Shown here piece by piece: positions 1-5,353 of a stretch of 5,353 nucleotides of DNA (positions within the stretch are counted from its first letter, which is position 1; the number at the start of each line of letters is the position of its first letter). The notes below the pieces were generated by a model. It made no database searches and had not been told where the DNA came from. It saw nothing but the letters and a program-made list of their open reading frames with translations. The translations under genes and the position numbers were made by a program. The DNA comes from Eubacteriales bacterium. Its GTDB lineage: Bacteria > Bacillota > Clostridia > JAQUNY01. The stretch spans positions 1 to 5,353 of the forward strand of contig JAQUNY010000123.1 of assembly GCA_028717405.1 (NCBI GenBank), in the 5' to 3' direction.

Positions 1-1260
1 GATGGACGCGGGACATTCGGCATATTGTCTGAGATGTGTCTTGAAGCGAGCCGCGAATTGAAGCTGATAGATCCGAAAATCAACCTGAGGGTAGACAGGA
101 ATACGCCACAGGAGATATTCCGGCTGGGAACACGGCTCACAAAGGTGGGGCTCGGATTCCCGCAATATTCCAATGATGATGTCGTTATTCCGGGACTTAC
201 CGCGCTGGGGTATAAGATAGAAGACGCCAGGGATTATACGGTTGCAGCCTGCTGGGAGTTCATAATACCCGGGAAAGGGATGGATATACCGAACATCGGA
301 GCACTTTCGTTTCCGGCGGTGACAGATAGAGGTGTACGGGGCAGCCTTGCGGCATCCTGTTCATTTGAAGGGTTAATGGACGAAATCAGGAAAGAGATAA
401 AAGCGGAATGCCTCAGGATAGCCGGGGGGATAAAAAACCTCTGGATGATACCTGCCCCTCTTATGTCGGTAATGATGGAGGGCTGCATAGCAAATGCAAG
501 GGACGTCTCAATGGGAGCCGGGTACAATAATTTTGGATTCCACGGCACAGGCCTGGCAACAGCGGTTGATTCGCTGGCGGCCATCAAGAAATATGTGTAT
601 GAGGAAGGATCTCTGAAACCATCCGAATTGATTGATGCCCTCGACAATAATTTTGAGGGACACGACGAACTGCTTGCCAGGCTGAGAAATGATTCACCGA
701 AATTCGGCAACGGCGATGGGGATACGGATAAAATCGCATCTGACTTGCTGGAAGCTTTTTCTGATGCGCTTAAGGGCCTTCGCAATGAAAGAGGCGGAAT
801 AATAAGGGCCGGTACGGGCTCGGCCATGTTCTACCTCTGGCATGCCGCCGAAACCGGGGCTTCGCCTGACGGGAGGCTTAAAGGGGAGCCCTTTGGCGCC
901 AATTATTCTCCGAGCCTTTTTGCCAAGCTAAGGGGCCCCGTATCAGTCATCAAGGCATTCACCGTGCCCGACCTGAAAAAGACGATAAATGGCGGACCTT
1001 TGACCATGGAGTTCCACAGCAGCCTTTTCTCAGATGATGAAAGCATGTGGAAGGTAGCCGACCTTGTCAGGTATTTTGTTGAAAGGGGCGGACATCAGCT
1101 TCAGCTTAACGCAGTGAACAGGGATGTGCTGCTTGACGCACAGCGGCATCCGGAGAAATATAAACAGCTGATAGTAAGGATTTGGGGATGGAGCGCATAT
1201 TTCGTCGAGTTGGACAGGGAATACCAGGACCATGTGATAAGCCGCCAGGAATATATTTGA
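1..1260 (+). CDS. Glycyl radical enzyme (pyruvate formate-lyase-like), C-terminal half, 5' end outside window
   Basis: The reading frame is open from base 1, so the TTG at 25 is almost certainly an internal Leu codon and not the start. About 419 residues are visible, against roughly 750-850 for a complete family member. Numbered from base 1, the thiyl-radical site is Cys84 (bases 250-252) followed by Trp85 and Glu86, in DYTVAACWEFIIPG. A Cys-x-Glu pair is known from GRE dehydratases, decarboxylases and C-N/C-S lyases, whereas pyruvate formate-lyase itself has Cys-Cys. The C-terminal glycyl radical loop is RIWGWSAYFVEL, with the radical Gly396 at bases 1186-1188. Other family blocks are FGNGDGDTD, GASPDGR and GGHQLQLNAVN. 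The activase follows 70 bases downstream. The protein should be cytoplasmic and oxygen-sensitive. The Trp residues at both radical sites differ from the usual CVE and GYSA forms, and I cannot assign a substrate. The family call is secure; the reaction is not. Confidence 0.94.
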   Translation, partial: DGRGTFGILSEMCLEASRELKLIDPKINLRVDRNTPQEIFRLGTRLTKVGLGFPQYSNDDVVIPGLTALGYKIEDARDYTVAACWEFIIPGKGMDIPNIGALSFPAVTDRGVRGSLAASCSFEGLMDEIRKEIKAECLRIAGGIKNLWMIPAPLMSVMMEGCIANARDVSMGAGYNNFGFHGTGLATAVDSLAAIKKYVYEEGSLKPSELIDALDNNFEGHDELLARLRNDSPKFGNGDGDTDKIASDLLEAFSDALKGLRNERGGIIRAGTGSAMFYLWHAAETGASPDGRLKGEPFGANYSPSLFAKLRGPVSVIKAFTVPDLKKTINGGPLTMEFHSSLFSDDESMWKVADLVRYFVERGGHQLQLNAVNRDVLLDAQRHPEKYKQLIVRIWGWSAYFVELDREYQDHVISRQEYI

Positions 1261-1274
1261 GTAATGCCTTGTAC

Positions 1275-1295
1275 GAGCCACGGCTCATGGGAGCC
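1275..1295 (+). other. Three-segment GAGCC/GGCTC/GAGCC hairpin in the GRE-activase gap
   Basis: GAGCC (1275-1279), GGCTC (1282-1286) and GAGCC (1291-1295) occur in a row, so the middle segment can pair with either neighbour. The second pairing gives a 5-bp stem with the tetraloop ATGG. A short TTTT at 1303-1306 lies 7 bases beyond the stem, too far for a classic intrinsic terminator. A processing or mRNA-stability structure between two cistrons that need very different protein amounts is possible, but that is inference. Confidence 0.35.
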
Positions 1296-1316
1296 TCATA
1301 CTGTTTTAATGTTTAC

Positions 1317-1320
1317 GGAG
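1317..1320 (+). promoter_or_regulatory. Ribosome binding site deciding the activase start
   Basis: GGAG lies 10 bases before the ATG at 1331 and only 4 bases before the in-frame TTG at 1325. The spacing and the codon both favour ATG 1331 as the true start. Confidence 0.65.
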
Positions 1321-1330
1321 TTATTTGCCA

Positions 1331-2194
1331 ATGGCTGAAGGTATAGTTTTTGATATAAAAGAATTTACACTGCATGACGGACCCGGCATAAGGATAACGG
1401 TATTCCTGAAGGGCTGCCCCTTACGCTGCGCCTGGTGCCATAATCCGGAAGGGCTGTCTTTTGAACCGCAAATCATGAAATCCGTCGCTTTGTGCAAACA
1501 CTGCGGAAAATGCGAACGGGGATGCAGCCATGATGAGTGTGCCCCCTTCGGGGTATGCACAAAAATATGCCCCGACGGCCTGATACGGATCGCAGGCAGA
1601 AAGGTGGATTCGGCACGGCTGGCACTGGAACTGAAAGAACAGGCTGATTTCCTGTCCGGATTCGGCGGAGGGGTTACCATATCCGGGGGCGAGCCGCTTG
1701 CACAGGCGGAATTCACATTGTCCCTCCTTAAGGAACTAAAGCCTGTCCATACCGCAGTTGAAACATCGGGCTATGGCGGCAGCGACTTATTTACTGATAT
1801 AATTGAAAGTGCGGACCTGATTCTTTTTGACCTGAAGCTAATGAGGTCCGAACTGCATTTGAAATACACGGGTAAAGACAACAGGCTCATACTGACAAAT
1901 TTCGACATACTTGCGGATTCAGATACGGAATATATTGTAAGGATCCCGCTGATACCGGGTGTAAGCGACACGGAAGACAATATAGAGAGGACGGCGATTT
2001 ATCTCAAAAGCAGGATGAAACCCGGGAAAGGCGGCAGTCTGCCGCGAATCGAGCTTATGCCGTATAATCGTTTCGCGGGGGCGAAATATCCGGCGGTCGG
2101 GATGAGATATGATCCGCCGTTTGACGAGAAGAGGAAAGTTGAAATAAGGGCCGGTGTTTTCGGCAGATATGGGCTGGAGGCACATGTTATTTAA
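1331..2194 (+). CDS. Glycyl-radical-enzyme activating enzyme (radical SAM, PflA family)
   Basis: This protein would cleave S-adenosylmethionine and abstract hydrogen from the glycine of the upstream GRE, creating the stable glycyl radical. With the ATG start it is 287 residues. The family N-terminal block FTLHDGPGIRITVFLKGC precedes the radical SAM cluster motif CxxxCxxC (Cys29, Cys33, Cys36, in CPLRCAWC). A ferredoxin-like insert follows, with a complete CxxCxxCxxxC set (Cys55, 58, 61, 65) and a second set reduced to Cys70, Cys76 and Cys80. Phe73 sits where the missing cysteine would be, and only four residues separate Cys65 from Cys70. GGEP (119-122), VETSG (143-147) and DLK (167-169) are the expected SAM-binding and barrel motifs. 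An insert with auxiliary clusters is usual for activases of GRE dehydratases and lyases but absent from short PflA proteins. Gene order GRE then activase is typical. The specific partner is inferred from adjacency. Confidence 0.93.
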   Translation: MAEGIVFDIKEFTLHDGPGIRITVFLKGCPLRCAWCHNPEGLSFEPQIMKSVALCKHCGKCERGCSHDECAPFGVCTKICPDGLIRIAGRKVDSARLALELKEQADFLSGFGGGVTISGGEPLAQAEFTLSLLKELKPVHTAVETSGYGGSDLFTDIIESADLILFDLKLMRSELHLKYTGKDNRLILTNFDILADSDTEYIVRIPLIPGVSDTEDNIERTAIYLKSRMKPGKGGSLPRIELMPYNRFAGAKYPAVGMRYDPPFDEKRKVEIRAGVFGRYGLEAHVI

Positions 2195-2223
2195 GTAAAA
2201 TAAACATAAGGTGAATTATCCCT

Positions 2224-2247
2224 AAAAAGGAGTAAAAATAAAAGGAG
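2224..2247 (+). promoter_or_regulatory. Doubled Shine-Dalgarno sequence before the glycosidase
   Basis: AAAAAGGAG (2224-2232) and AAAGGAG (2241-2247) lie in tandem in an A-rich, probably unstructured leader. The second is 9 bases from ATG 2257 and is the working site. The first is too far (24 bases) to position that start directly and may act as a standby site, which is inference. I see no convincing promoter in 2195-2256, so cotranscription with the activase is likely. Confidence 0.6.
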
Positions 2248-2256
2248 AACCGCAAA

Positions 2257-4128
2257 ATGCTGAAAAAAATTGAACAGGTATACGATTACAACCACAAAAT
2301 GGCCGTAAAAGACAAGCTTTTTACACCGCTGGCAGGAGTCAGGCTGAATGACGGGCTGTATAAAAATGTTTTTGAAAACAACATAAAATTCCTGGACCTT
2401 CTGAATATGGGGTCGATGATGTACTGGTTCGACATAAAAACCGGCACACCCACCGATGCGGAGCCGTACAAGGGACATTTCGAGGATAACCTTAAGGGAT
2501 CCACGCTCTCGATGTTCCTGATGGGAGCTGCCAATACACTGCGCTGGATTGATGATGAGAACCTGCGCAATAAAATCTCCATATTGATGGAAAGGCTGCG
2601 CACCGCCGCTGAAGACGACGGTTTTCTGATGCCTATTGACCAGAAAAGGTTCGCTTATATTGAATACCCGCATTATGTAAGGATATGGCTCACATATGCC
2701 CTGACTGCGGTTGGGCTGTCGTGTGACGAGGACGCATACGAAATATTGAAAAAGTGGCAGGACTGGTTCAACAGCTGTGTCGATCTGCCGATAATCAAGT
2801 ATCTCGTGCTGGCTTTCCAGGGAGTGGTGGCGAGCACACATGTCTATTCTACCCCTATAGGAACGATGAGGGACATCGAAGTGACCATCGAAGCATATGA
2901 GGAGCCGTGGCGTCTTGCACAATTCATGCGCCGTGAAAAGAATGCGGTCCATGTCAGGAACCAGCCGGGGATCGAACCGCATGCACACGGCACCGAAACA
3001 GAGGCCTTTGAAGGTTACCTGGACCTTTACAGGGCTACAGGCCGCAATTATTACCTGGACGCTGTGATGGGGGCGTATGAGCTCTATAAGAGGGACTGGC
3101 AGCATGCCGGCGGCGGCATAGTCATGTGCGAGGGCATGAAGACAGAGAATTACCCCGGCTGCAGGTGGATAGCCACAAAGAACAAATATAACGAGCTTTG
3201 CTGTACTTCCTTCTGGATGCATATGTGCCAGCGGCTGCACAGGCTCTTCCCCGAGAAGGAGGAATACATGGCTGAGGTTGAAAAATCACTTTTCAACATT
3301 GCCTTTGCAAACCAGGAAGGCGGAGAAGGAATCAGGTATTTCGCCTTCATGGAAGAAAAGAAGCAGAAGCCCGGACTTGTGCATTGCTGCTGCGGCGTCG
3401 GCACAAGGATTTTCGGGTCGCTGCCTGAATACATATATTCGGTTTCACAGGATACCCTTTGCGTTAATCTGTATACGCCTTCAGAGATAGACTGGAACGG
3501 TATCACGCTCGTGTCGGAAGCAGACGTGCCTTACAGCAGCGATGTAAAGCTGACCATCAAGATGCCGGAGGCGTCATCAGCCAAATCATTCAAGCTGATG
3601 CTCAGGATACCCTCATGGGCTGTTGCGGAGAAACAGGCAGAAGCCGGGACAGCGGAGATTAAAAGCGGAGCAGCACAGTCAGATACCGGAGCAGCACAGC
3701 CAGATACCGGAGCAGCACATTCGGAAGCTGCTGTCGGGATGGTCAAGATTTATGTGAACGGCAAGATGGCTGCAAGCGGGGTACCGGGCTCATATGTCAC
3801 AGTCGAAAGAAGCTGGCAGGACGGGGATTGTATAACTTACAGGCTCGGAATGGACTTCAGGCTGACAAAATACTCGGGAGCTGATGAAATCCCGGGGCTG
3901 TCAAGATATGCGATTGAATATGGACCTGTTCTTTATGCCTTGGCCGGACCGGATTACAAGAGCGCAAGAATACCGGGCTGGAGCATTGAAGACTTCAGGG
4001 GCAGGCTGGTCCCGACAAATGAACCGCTTGTCTACGACATTAAAGAGAAAAACGGGTACAGGCTTGTACCATATATGGATATAGGCTGCGAAGAGGAATT
4101 TACATGTTATCCGGTCTTCAACGTTTAA
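2257..4128 (+). CDS. GH127-type (DUF1680) glycoside hydrolase, candidate beta-L-arabinofuranosidase-like enzyme
   Basis: This is a 623-residue protein of normal family length with no signal peptide, so it is probably cytoplasmic and acts on imported glycosides. The active site can be placed by analogy with the Bifidobacterium enzyme HypBA1, which uses acid/base Glu322 and Zn ligands Glu338, Cys340, Cys417 (nucleophile) and Cys418. Here Glu297 lies 16 residues before Glu313, the same spacing as in HypBA1. ELC gives Glu313 and Cys315, and HCCCGVGTRIFGSLPEYIYS gives Cys377 and Cys378, followed by an extra Cys379 where the family usually has Pro. The catalytic (alpha/alpha) barrel should span roughly residues 1-395, with beta-sandwich domains after it. 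Residues 471-491 are a three-unit Ala-rich repeat that looks like a recent insertion. GH127 also includes an aceric-acid hydrolase, so L-arabinofuranose is only one candidate. The gene starts 62 bases after the activase and is probably in the same operon. Confidence 0.88.
   Translation: MLKKIEQVYDYNHKMAVKDKLFTPLAGVRLNDGLYKNVFENNIKFLDLLNMGSMMYWFDIKTGTPTDAEPYKGHFEDNLKGSTLSMFLMGAANTLRWIDDENLRNKISILMERLRTAAEDDGFLMPIDQKRFAYIEYPHYVRIWLTYALTAVGLSCDEDAYEILKKWQDWFNSCVDLPIIKYLVLAFQGVVASTHVYSTPIGTMRDIEVTIEAYEEPWRLAQFMRREKNAVHVRNQPGIEPHAHGTETEAFEGYLDLYRATGRNYYLDAVMGAYELYKRDWQHAGGGIVMCEGMKTENYPGCRWIATKNKYNELCCTSFWMHMCQRLHRLFPEKEEYMAEVEKSLFNIAFANQEGGEGIRYFAFMEEKKQKPGLVHCCCGVGTRIFGSLPEYIYSVSQDTLCVNLYTPSEIDWNGITLVSEADVPYSSDVKLTIKMPEASSAKSFKLMLRIPSWAVAEKQAEAGTAEIKSGAAQSDTGAAQPDTGAAHSEAAVGMVKIYVNGKMAASGVPGSYVTVERSWQDGDCITYRLGMDFRLTKYSGADEIPGLSRYAIEYGPVLYALAGPDYKSARIPGWSIEDFRGRLVPTNEPLVYDIKEKNGYRLVPYMDIGCEEEFTCYPVFNV
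3667..3729 (+). repeat. 21-base in-frame tandem repeat, three units
   Basis: Units start at 3667, 3688 and 3709. By hand count units 1 and 2 match at 20 of 21 bases, and unit 3 matches unit 1 at 16 of 21. They encode GAAQSDT, GAAQPDT and GAAHSEA (residues 471-491 of the glycosidase), a hydrophilic Ala-rich stretch between two beta-sandwich strands. The period is a multiple of three, so copy-number change keeps the frame. It probably arose by replication slippage and forms a surface loop. Confidence 0.9.
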
Positions 4129-4208
4129 TAGCGGCTTCCTGCTGATATGGCCTGTGGATAATGGCTGCGAAGCAGGATATGTATATTATCAGGTCTTCAT
4201 TTGGTAAT
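4051..4208 (+). repeat. 79-base imperfect tandem duplication of the glycosidase 3' end
   Basis: Bases 4051-4129 (last 25 codons plus stop) are followed directly by a diverged copy at 4130-4208. GGCTGCGAAG recurs at 4084 and 4163, and GGTCTTCA recurs at the same 79-base offset. Ungapped identity by hand is about 51 of 79, highest in the last two thirds. Copy 2 read from 4130 gives SGFLLIWPVDNGCEAGYVYY then QVFIW and a TAA at 4205-4207. Copy 1 ends NGYRLVPYMDIGCEEEFTCY then PVFNV and TAA. The two tails align residue for residue and stop at the same point. Because 79 is not a multiple of three, copy 2 lies in the +1 frame relative to the gene and is probably untranslated. Confidence 0.8.
4130..4207 (+). 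pseudogene. Untranslated relic of the glycosidase C-terminal tail
   Basis: This is the second unit of the 79-base duplication. It keeps 25 open codons and the terminal stop but has no start codon with a ribosome binding site of its own. It lies out of frame and behind the TAA of the intact gene. It is best treated as a gene fragment left by duplication, not as a coding sequence. Confidence 0.55.
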
Positions 4209-4298
4209 GGCGGAATTCTGCGGTCCTGCCCTTGTGGTATCCGTATGATCCGGAGTTTTATCCTGCAGGCTTTATCCTATTAGCTTTATCGCAGCTGT

Positions 4299-4327
4299 TT
4301 GACAACAAGCATGATAATACTTAAAAT
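4299..4327 (+). promoter_or_regulatory. Near-consensus housekeeping promoter for the LacI-family gene
   Basis: TTGACA (4299-4304) is a perfect -35 box. After exactly 17 bases comes TAAAAT (4322-4327), one mismatch from the -10 consensus. Transcription would start near 4334, giving a leader of roughly 78 bases before ATG 4412. The -35 box and spacer overlap one arm of an inverted repeat, so a bound repressor there should block polymerase. This makes the LacI-type gene the likely head of its own transcription unit. Confidence 0.75.
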
Positions 4328-4346
4328 TAGACCATATAGTTTTGCA

Positions 4347-4370
4347 ATCGTTGTCATGATCGTTGTCATG
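4347..4370. repeat. Perfect 12-base direct repeat in the LacI-gene leader
   Basis: ATCGTTGTCATG occurs twice head to tail (4347-4358 and 4359-4370). The core TTGTCA appears a third time at 4377-4382 and, inverted, as TGACAA at 4300-4305 within the promoter. The second unit also forms a CATGA-6-TCATG imperfect palindrome (4355-4370). The pattern fits repeated half-sites for a DNA-binding protein just downstream of the predicted transcription start. Confidence 0.8.
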
Positions 4371-4399
4371 CTTGATTTGTCAGAATGCCTGCAGGGCAC

Positions 4400-4404
4400 G
4401 GAGG
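4400..4404 (+). promoter_or_regulatory. Ribosome binding site of the LacI-family gene
   Basis: GGAGG lies 7 bases before ATG 4412, a canonical arrangement that fixes the start. A small TGCC-TGCAG-GGCA hairpin (4386-4398) abuts it. Confidence 0.85.
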
Positions 4405-4411
4405 TTGCTTA

Positions 4412-5353
4412 ATGCCGCTGACGCTGGAAGAAATCGCGTTTAAACTGGGTGTTTCGGCCTCAACCGTTTCGCGCGTCGTCAACAAGAAAAAATATGTAAG
4501 GAAAGAAACAAGGGATAAGGTTCTGGAGGCCATTTCCAAATATGGCTATGTCCCGAATCAGGTCGCGCGCAGCCTGAAATGCAGAACCAGCAATACTGTT
4601 GCGTATATTGTGCCTGACATAAGTGAGGATTTTTTTGCGTATGTGTACAAAGGGGCGGAGAGTATCTTCCGGGCGCATGGCTATAACATACTGATGTGCG
4701 ACACTGATGAAGACCAGGAACGCGAAGCAATGTACCTTGATGTTATCGCCCAGAAGCAGATAGCGGGCGTGATGCTCGCCACTGTTTCAGGAGAGGGTTC
4801 TCCTGTGCTGGAGCATATCAGGAACGGAATGAAGGTGGTCTTTTTTGACAACCTGCCGGCCTTGTGTAAAACCGGTGCCGGACCAAACGGATATGGTTAT
4901 TACACAGTAATAACCGATAATATCAAGGCCAGTAAAATGGCTGTCAGTCACCTGGCTGAGCTTGGTCACAGGAGTATTGGCATAATCGCAGGCAAACAGG
5001 AAGAGACCACCGGTGAAGAAAGACTGAACGGTTATATCGCCGAAATCCGCGAGAGGAATCTTGATTTACGCGACGACCTTATTGCGATAGGTGATTTCAA
5101 GGAAAAATCGGGATATCAGGGCATGAAAAGGCTCCTTCAGAAAAATCGCCCCGGATACGGCTCCGGAGACAGAAACGGACTGAACCGGATAACGGCGGTT
5201 TATGTGACCAGCTCGAGAATGACTTACGGGGCAATAAAAGCCATATATGAAAGCGGCCTGAAGATCCCCGGGGATATCGCGCTTGTCGGATTCGACATAA
5301 AGGATCCTTCGGGACTCATCAAACCCGGGATAACGACTCTGCTGCAGGATGAA
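4412..5353 (+). CDS. LacI-family transcriptional regulator, 3' end outside window
   Basis: The frame runs open for 314 codons to the window edge. LacI-family proteins usually have 330-340 residues, so only a short C-terminal piece is missing. The N-terminal helix-turn-helix covers about residues 4-24 (LTLEEIAFKLGVSASTVSRV). Ala16, Ser17 and Arg21 stand at the operator-reading positions held by Tyr17, Gln18 and Arg22 in E. coli LacI. YVPNQVARSL (46-55) is the hinge helix with the minor-groove Leu55. The periplasmic-binding-protein-like sensor domain begins at TVAYIVPDIS and continues through the typical blocks AGVMLAT, HLAELGHRSIGIIAG and IPGDIALVGFD. It probably represses the upstream sugar/GRE genes, its own gene, or genes to the right; the effector is unknown. 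The 283-base gap with a promoter suggests a separate transcription unit from the glycosidase. Confidence 0.95.
   Translation, partial: MPLTLEEIAFKLGVSASTVSRVVNKKKYVRKETRDKVLEAISKYGYVPNQVARSLKCRTSNTVAYIVPDISEDFFAYVYKGAESIFRAHGYNILMCDTDEDQEREAMYLDVIAQKQIAGVMLATVSGEGSPVLEHIRNGMKVVFFDNLPALCKTGAGPNGYGYYTVITDNIKASKMAVSHLAELGHRSIGIIAGKQEETTGEERLNGYIAEIRERNLDLRDDLIAIGDFKEKSGYQGMKRLLQKNRPGYGSGDRNGLNRITAVYVTSSRMTYGAIKAIYESGLKIPGDIALVGFDIKDPSGLIKPGITTLLQDE

Larger units (their letters stand above)
4291..4392. promoter_or_regulatory. Operator-like inverted repeat flanking the promoter
   Basis: The arm TGACAACAAGCATGA (4300-4314) recurs in reverse complement at 4366-4382 with a 2-base insertion. Similarity extends outward in broken form to GCAG at 4291-4294 and its complement CTGC at 4389-4392. 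The arms are about 67 bases apart centre to centre. The left one covers the -35 box and spacer and the right one lies in the leader. Only the right arm would be in the transcript, so a DNA-level role, such as paired binding sites for the adjacent LacI-type protein, is more likely than an RNA hairpin. The binding protein is inferred. Confidence 0.55.
4262..4395. repeat. Pair of CCTGCAGG palindromes flanking the LacI-gene promoter
   Basis: The perfect 8-base palindrome CCTGCAGG occurs at 4262-4269 and at 4388-4395. One copy lies upstream of the promoter and the other lies 4 bases before the ribosome binding site. Two copies in a 283-base gap would be unexpected by chance. They may be protein-binding sites, but no known regulator is recognised. 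Confidence 0.5.

Noticed and set aside
25..27. TTG as start codon of the GRE
   Set aside because: The frame is open upstream to base 1, the peptide before it fits the family, and a GRE needs several hundred more N-terminal residues. The gene is simply cut by the window edge.
234..827. 197-codon minus-strand open frame opposite the GRE
   Set aside because: It is antisense to conserved GRE motifs, is Ser/Pro-rich with no recognisable family pattern, and is a typical shadow frame.
1325..1327. TTG as start of the activase
   Set aside because: It is only 4 bases from GGAG, and a better placed ATG lies two codons later at 1331.
2191..3240. Long open frame (349 codons) on the minus strand opposite the glycosidase
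   Set aside because: It lies fully antisense to a well-supported GH127 gene, its translation shows no recognisable domain, and I noted no ribosome binding site for it. It is a composition-driven shadow.
4137..4177. 7-bp inverted repeat TCCTGCT/AGCAGGA
   Set aside because: The 27-base loop, lack of a T tract and position inside the duplicated gene tail make a terminator or regulator unlikely. It is probably incidental.
4240..4259. Possible intrinsic terminator TCCG-loop-CGGA followed by TTTT after the glycosidase
   Set aside because: The stem is only 4 bp with a 7-base loop and a T tract of four, too weak to call.

Overview
The window reads as a stretch of catabolic operon from a strictly anaerobic bacterium, most likely a Clostridia-type member of the Bacillota. 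The reasons are an oxygen-sensitive glycyl radical enzyme with its radical SAM activase, strong AGGAG-type ribosome binding sites, heavy use of AGG/AGA and ATA codons, moderate GC by eye, and a LacI-type regulator. The assignment to Bacillota is inference; nothing here names a species.

Layout, all on the + strand. (1) 1-1260 is the C-terminal half of a glycyl radical enzyme (GRE), cut by the left edge. (2) 1331-2194 is its radical SAM activating enzyme. (3) 2257-4128 is a GH127-type (DUF1680) glycosidase with the metal/cysteine active-site pattern of beta-L-arabinofuranosidases. (4) 4129-4411 is a 283-base intergenic region holding a decayed tandem copy of the glycosidase 3' end, then a near-consensus promoter embedded in inverted and direct repeats. 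(5) 4412-5353 is a LacI-family repressor cut by the right edge. No tRNA, rRNA, CRISPR array, transposase or convincing intrinsic terminator was seen.

How the genes may work together (inference): the glycosidase has no signal peptide and would act in the cytoplasm on an imported furanoside or similar conjugate. The GRE would then carry out a radical elimination or C-X lyase step on the released sugar or aglycone, after activation by the neighbouring activase. The LacI-type protein would sense a pathway intermediate and, given the repeats around its promoter, probably controls itself. The GRE carries Cys-Trp-Glu at the thiyl-radical site instead of the common Cys-Val-Glu, and its glycyl loop reads RIWGWSAYF. 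I cannot match it to a characterised GRE, so the substrate is unknown. The activase has a shortened ferredoxin-like insert whose second cluster lacks one cysteine.

The points most worth following are the unassigned GRE/GH127 pairing, the degenerate Fe-S insert of the activase, the 79-base tandem duplication of the glycosidase tail, the 21-base in-frame repeat inside the glycosidase, and the repeat-rich promoter of the LacI gene.
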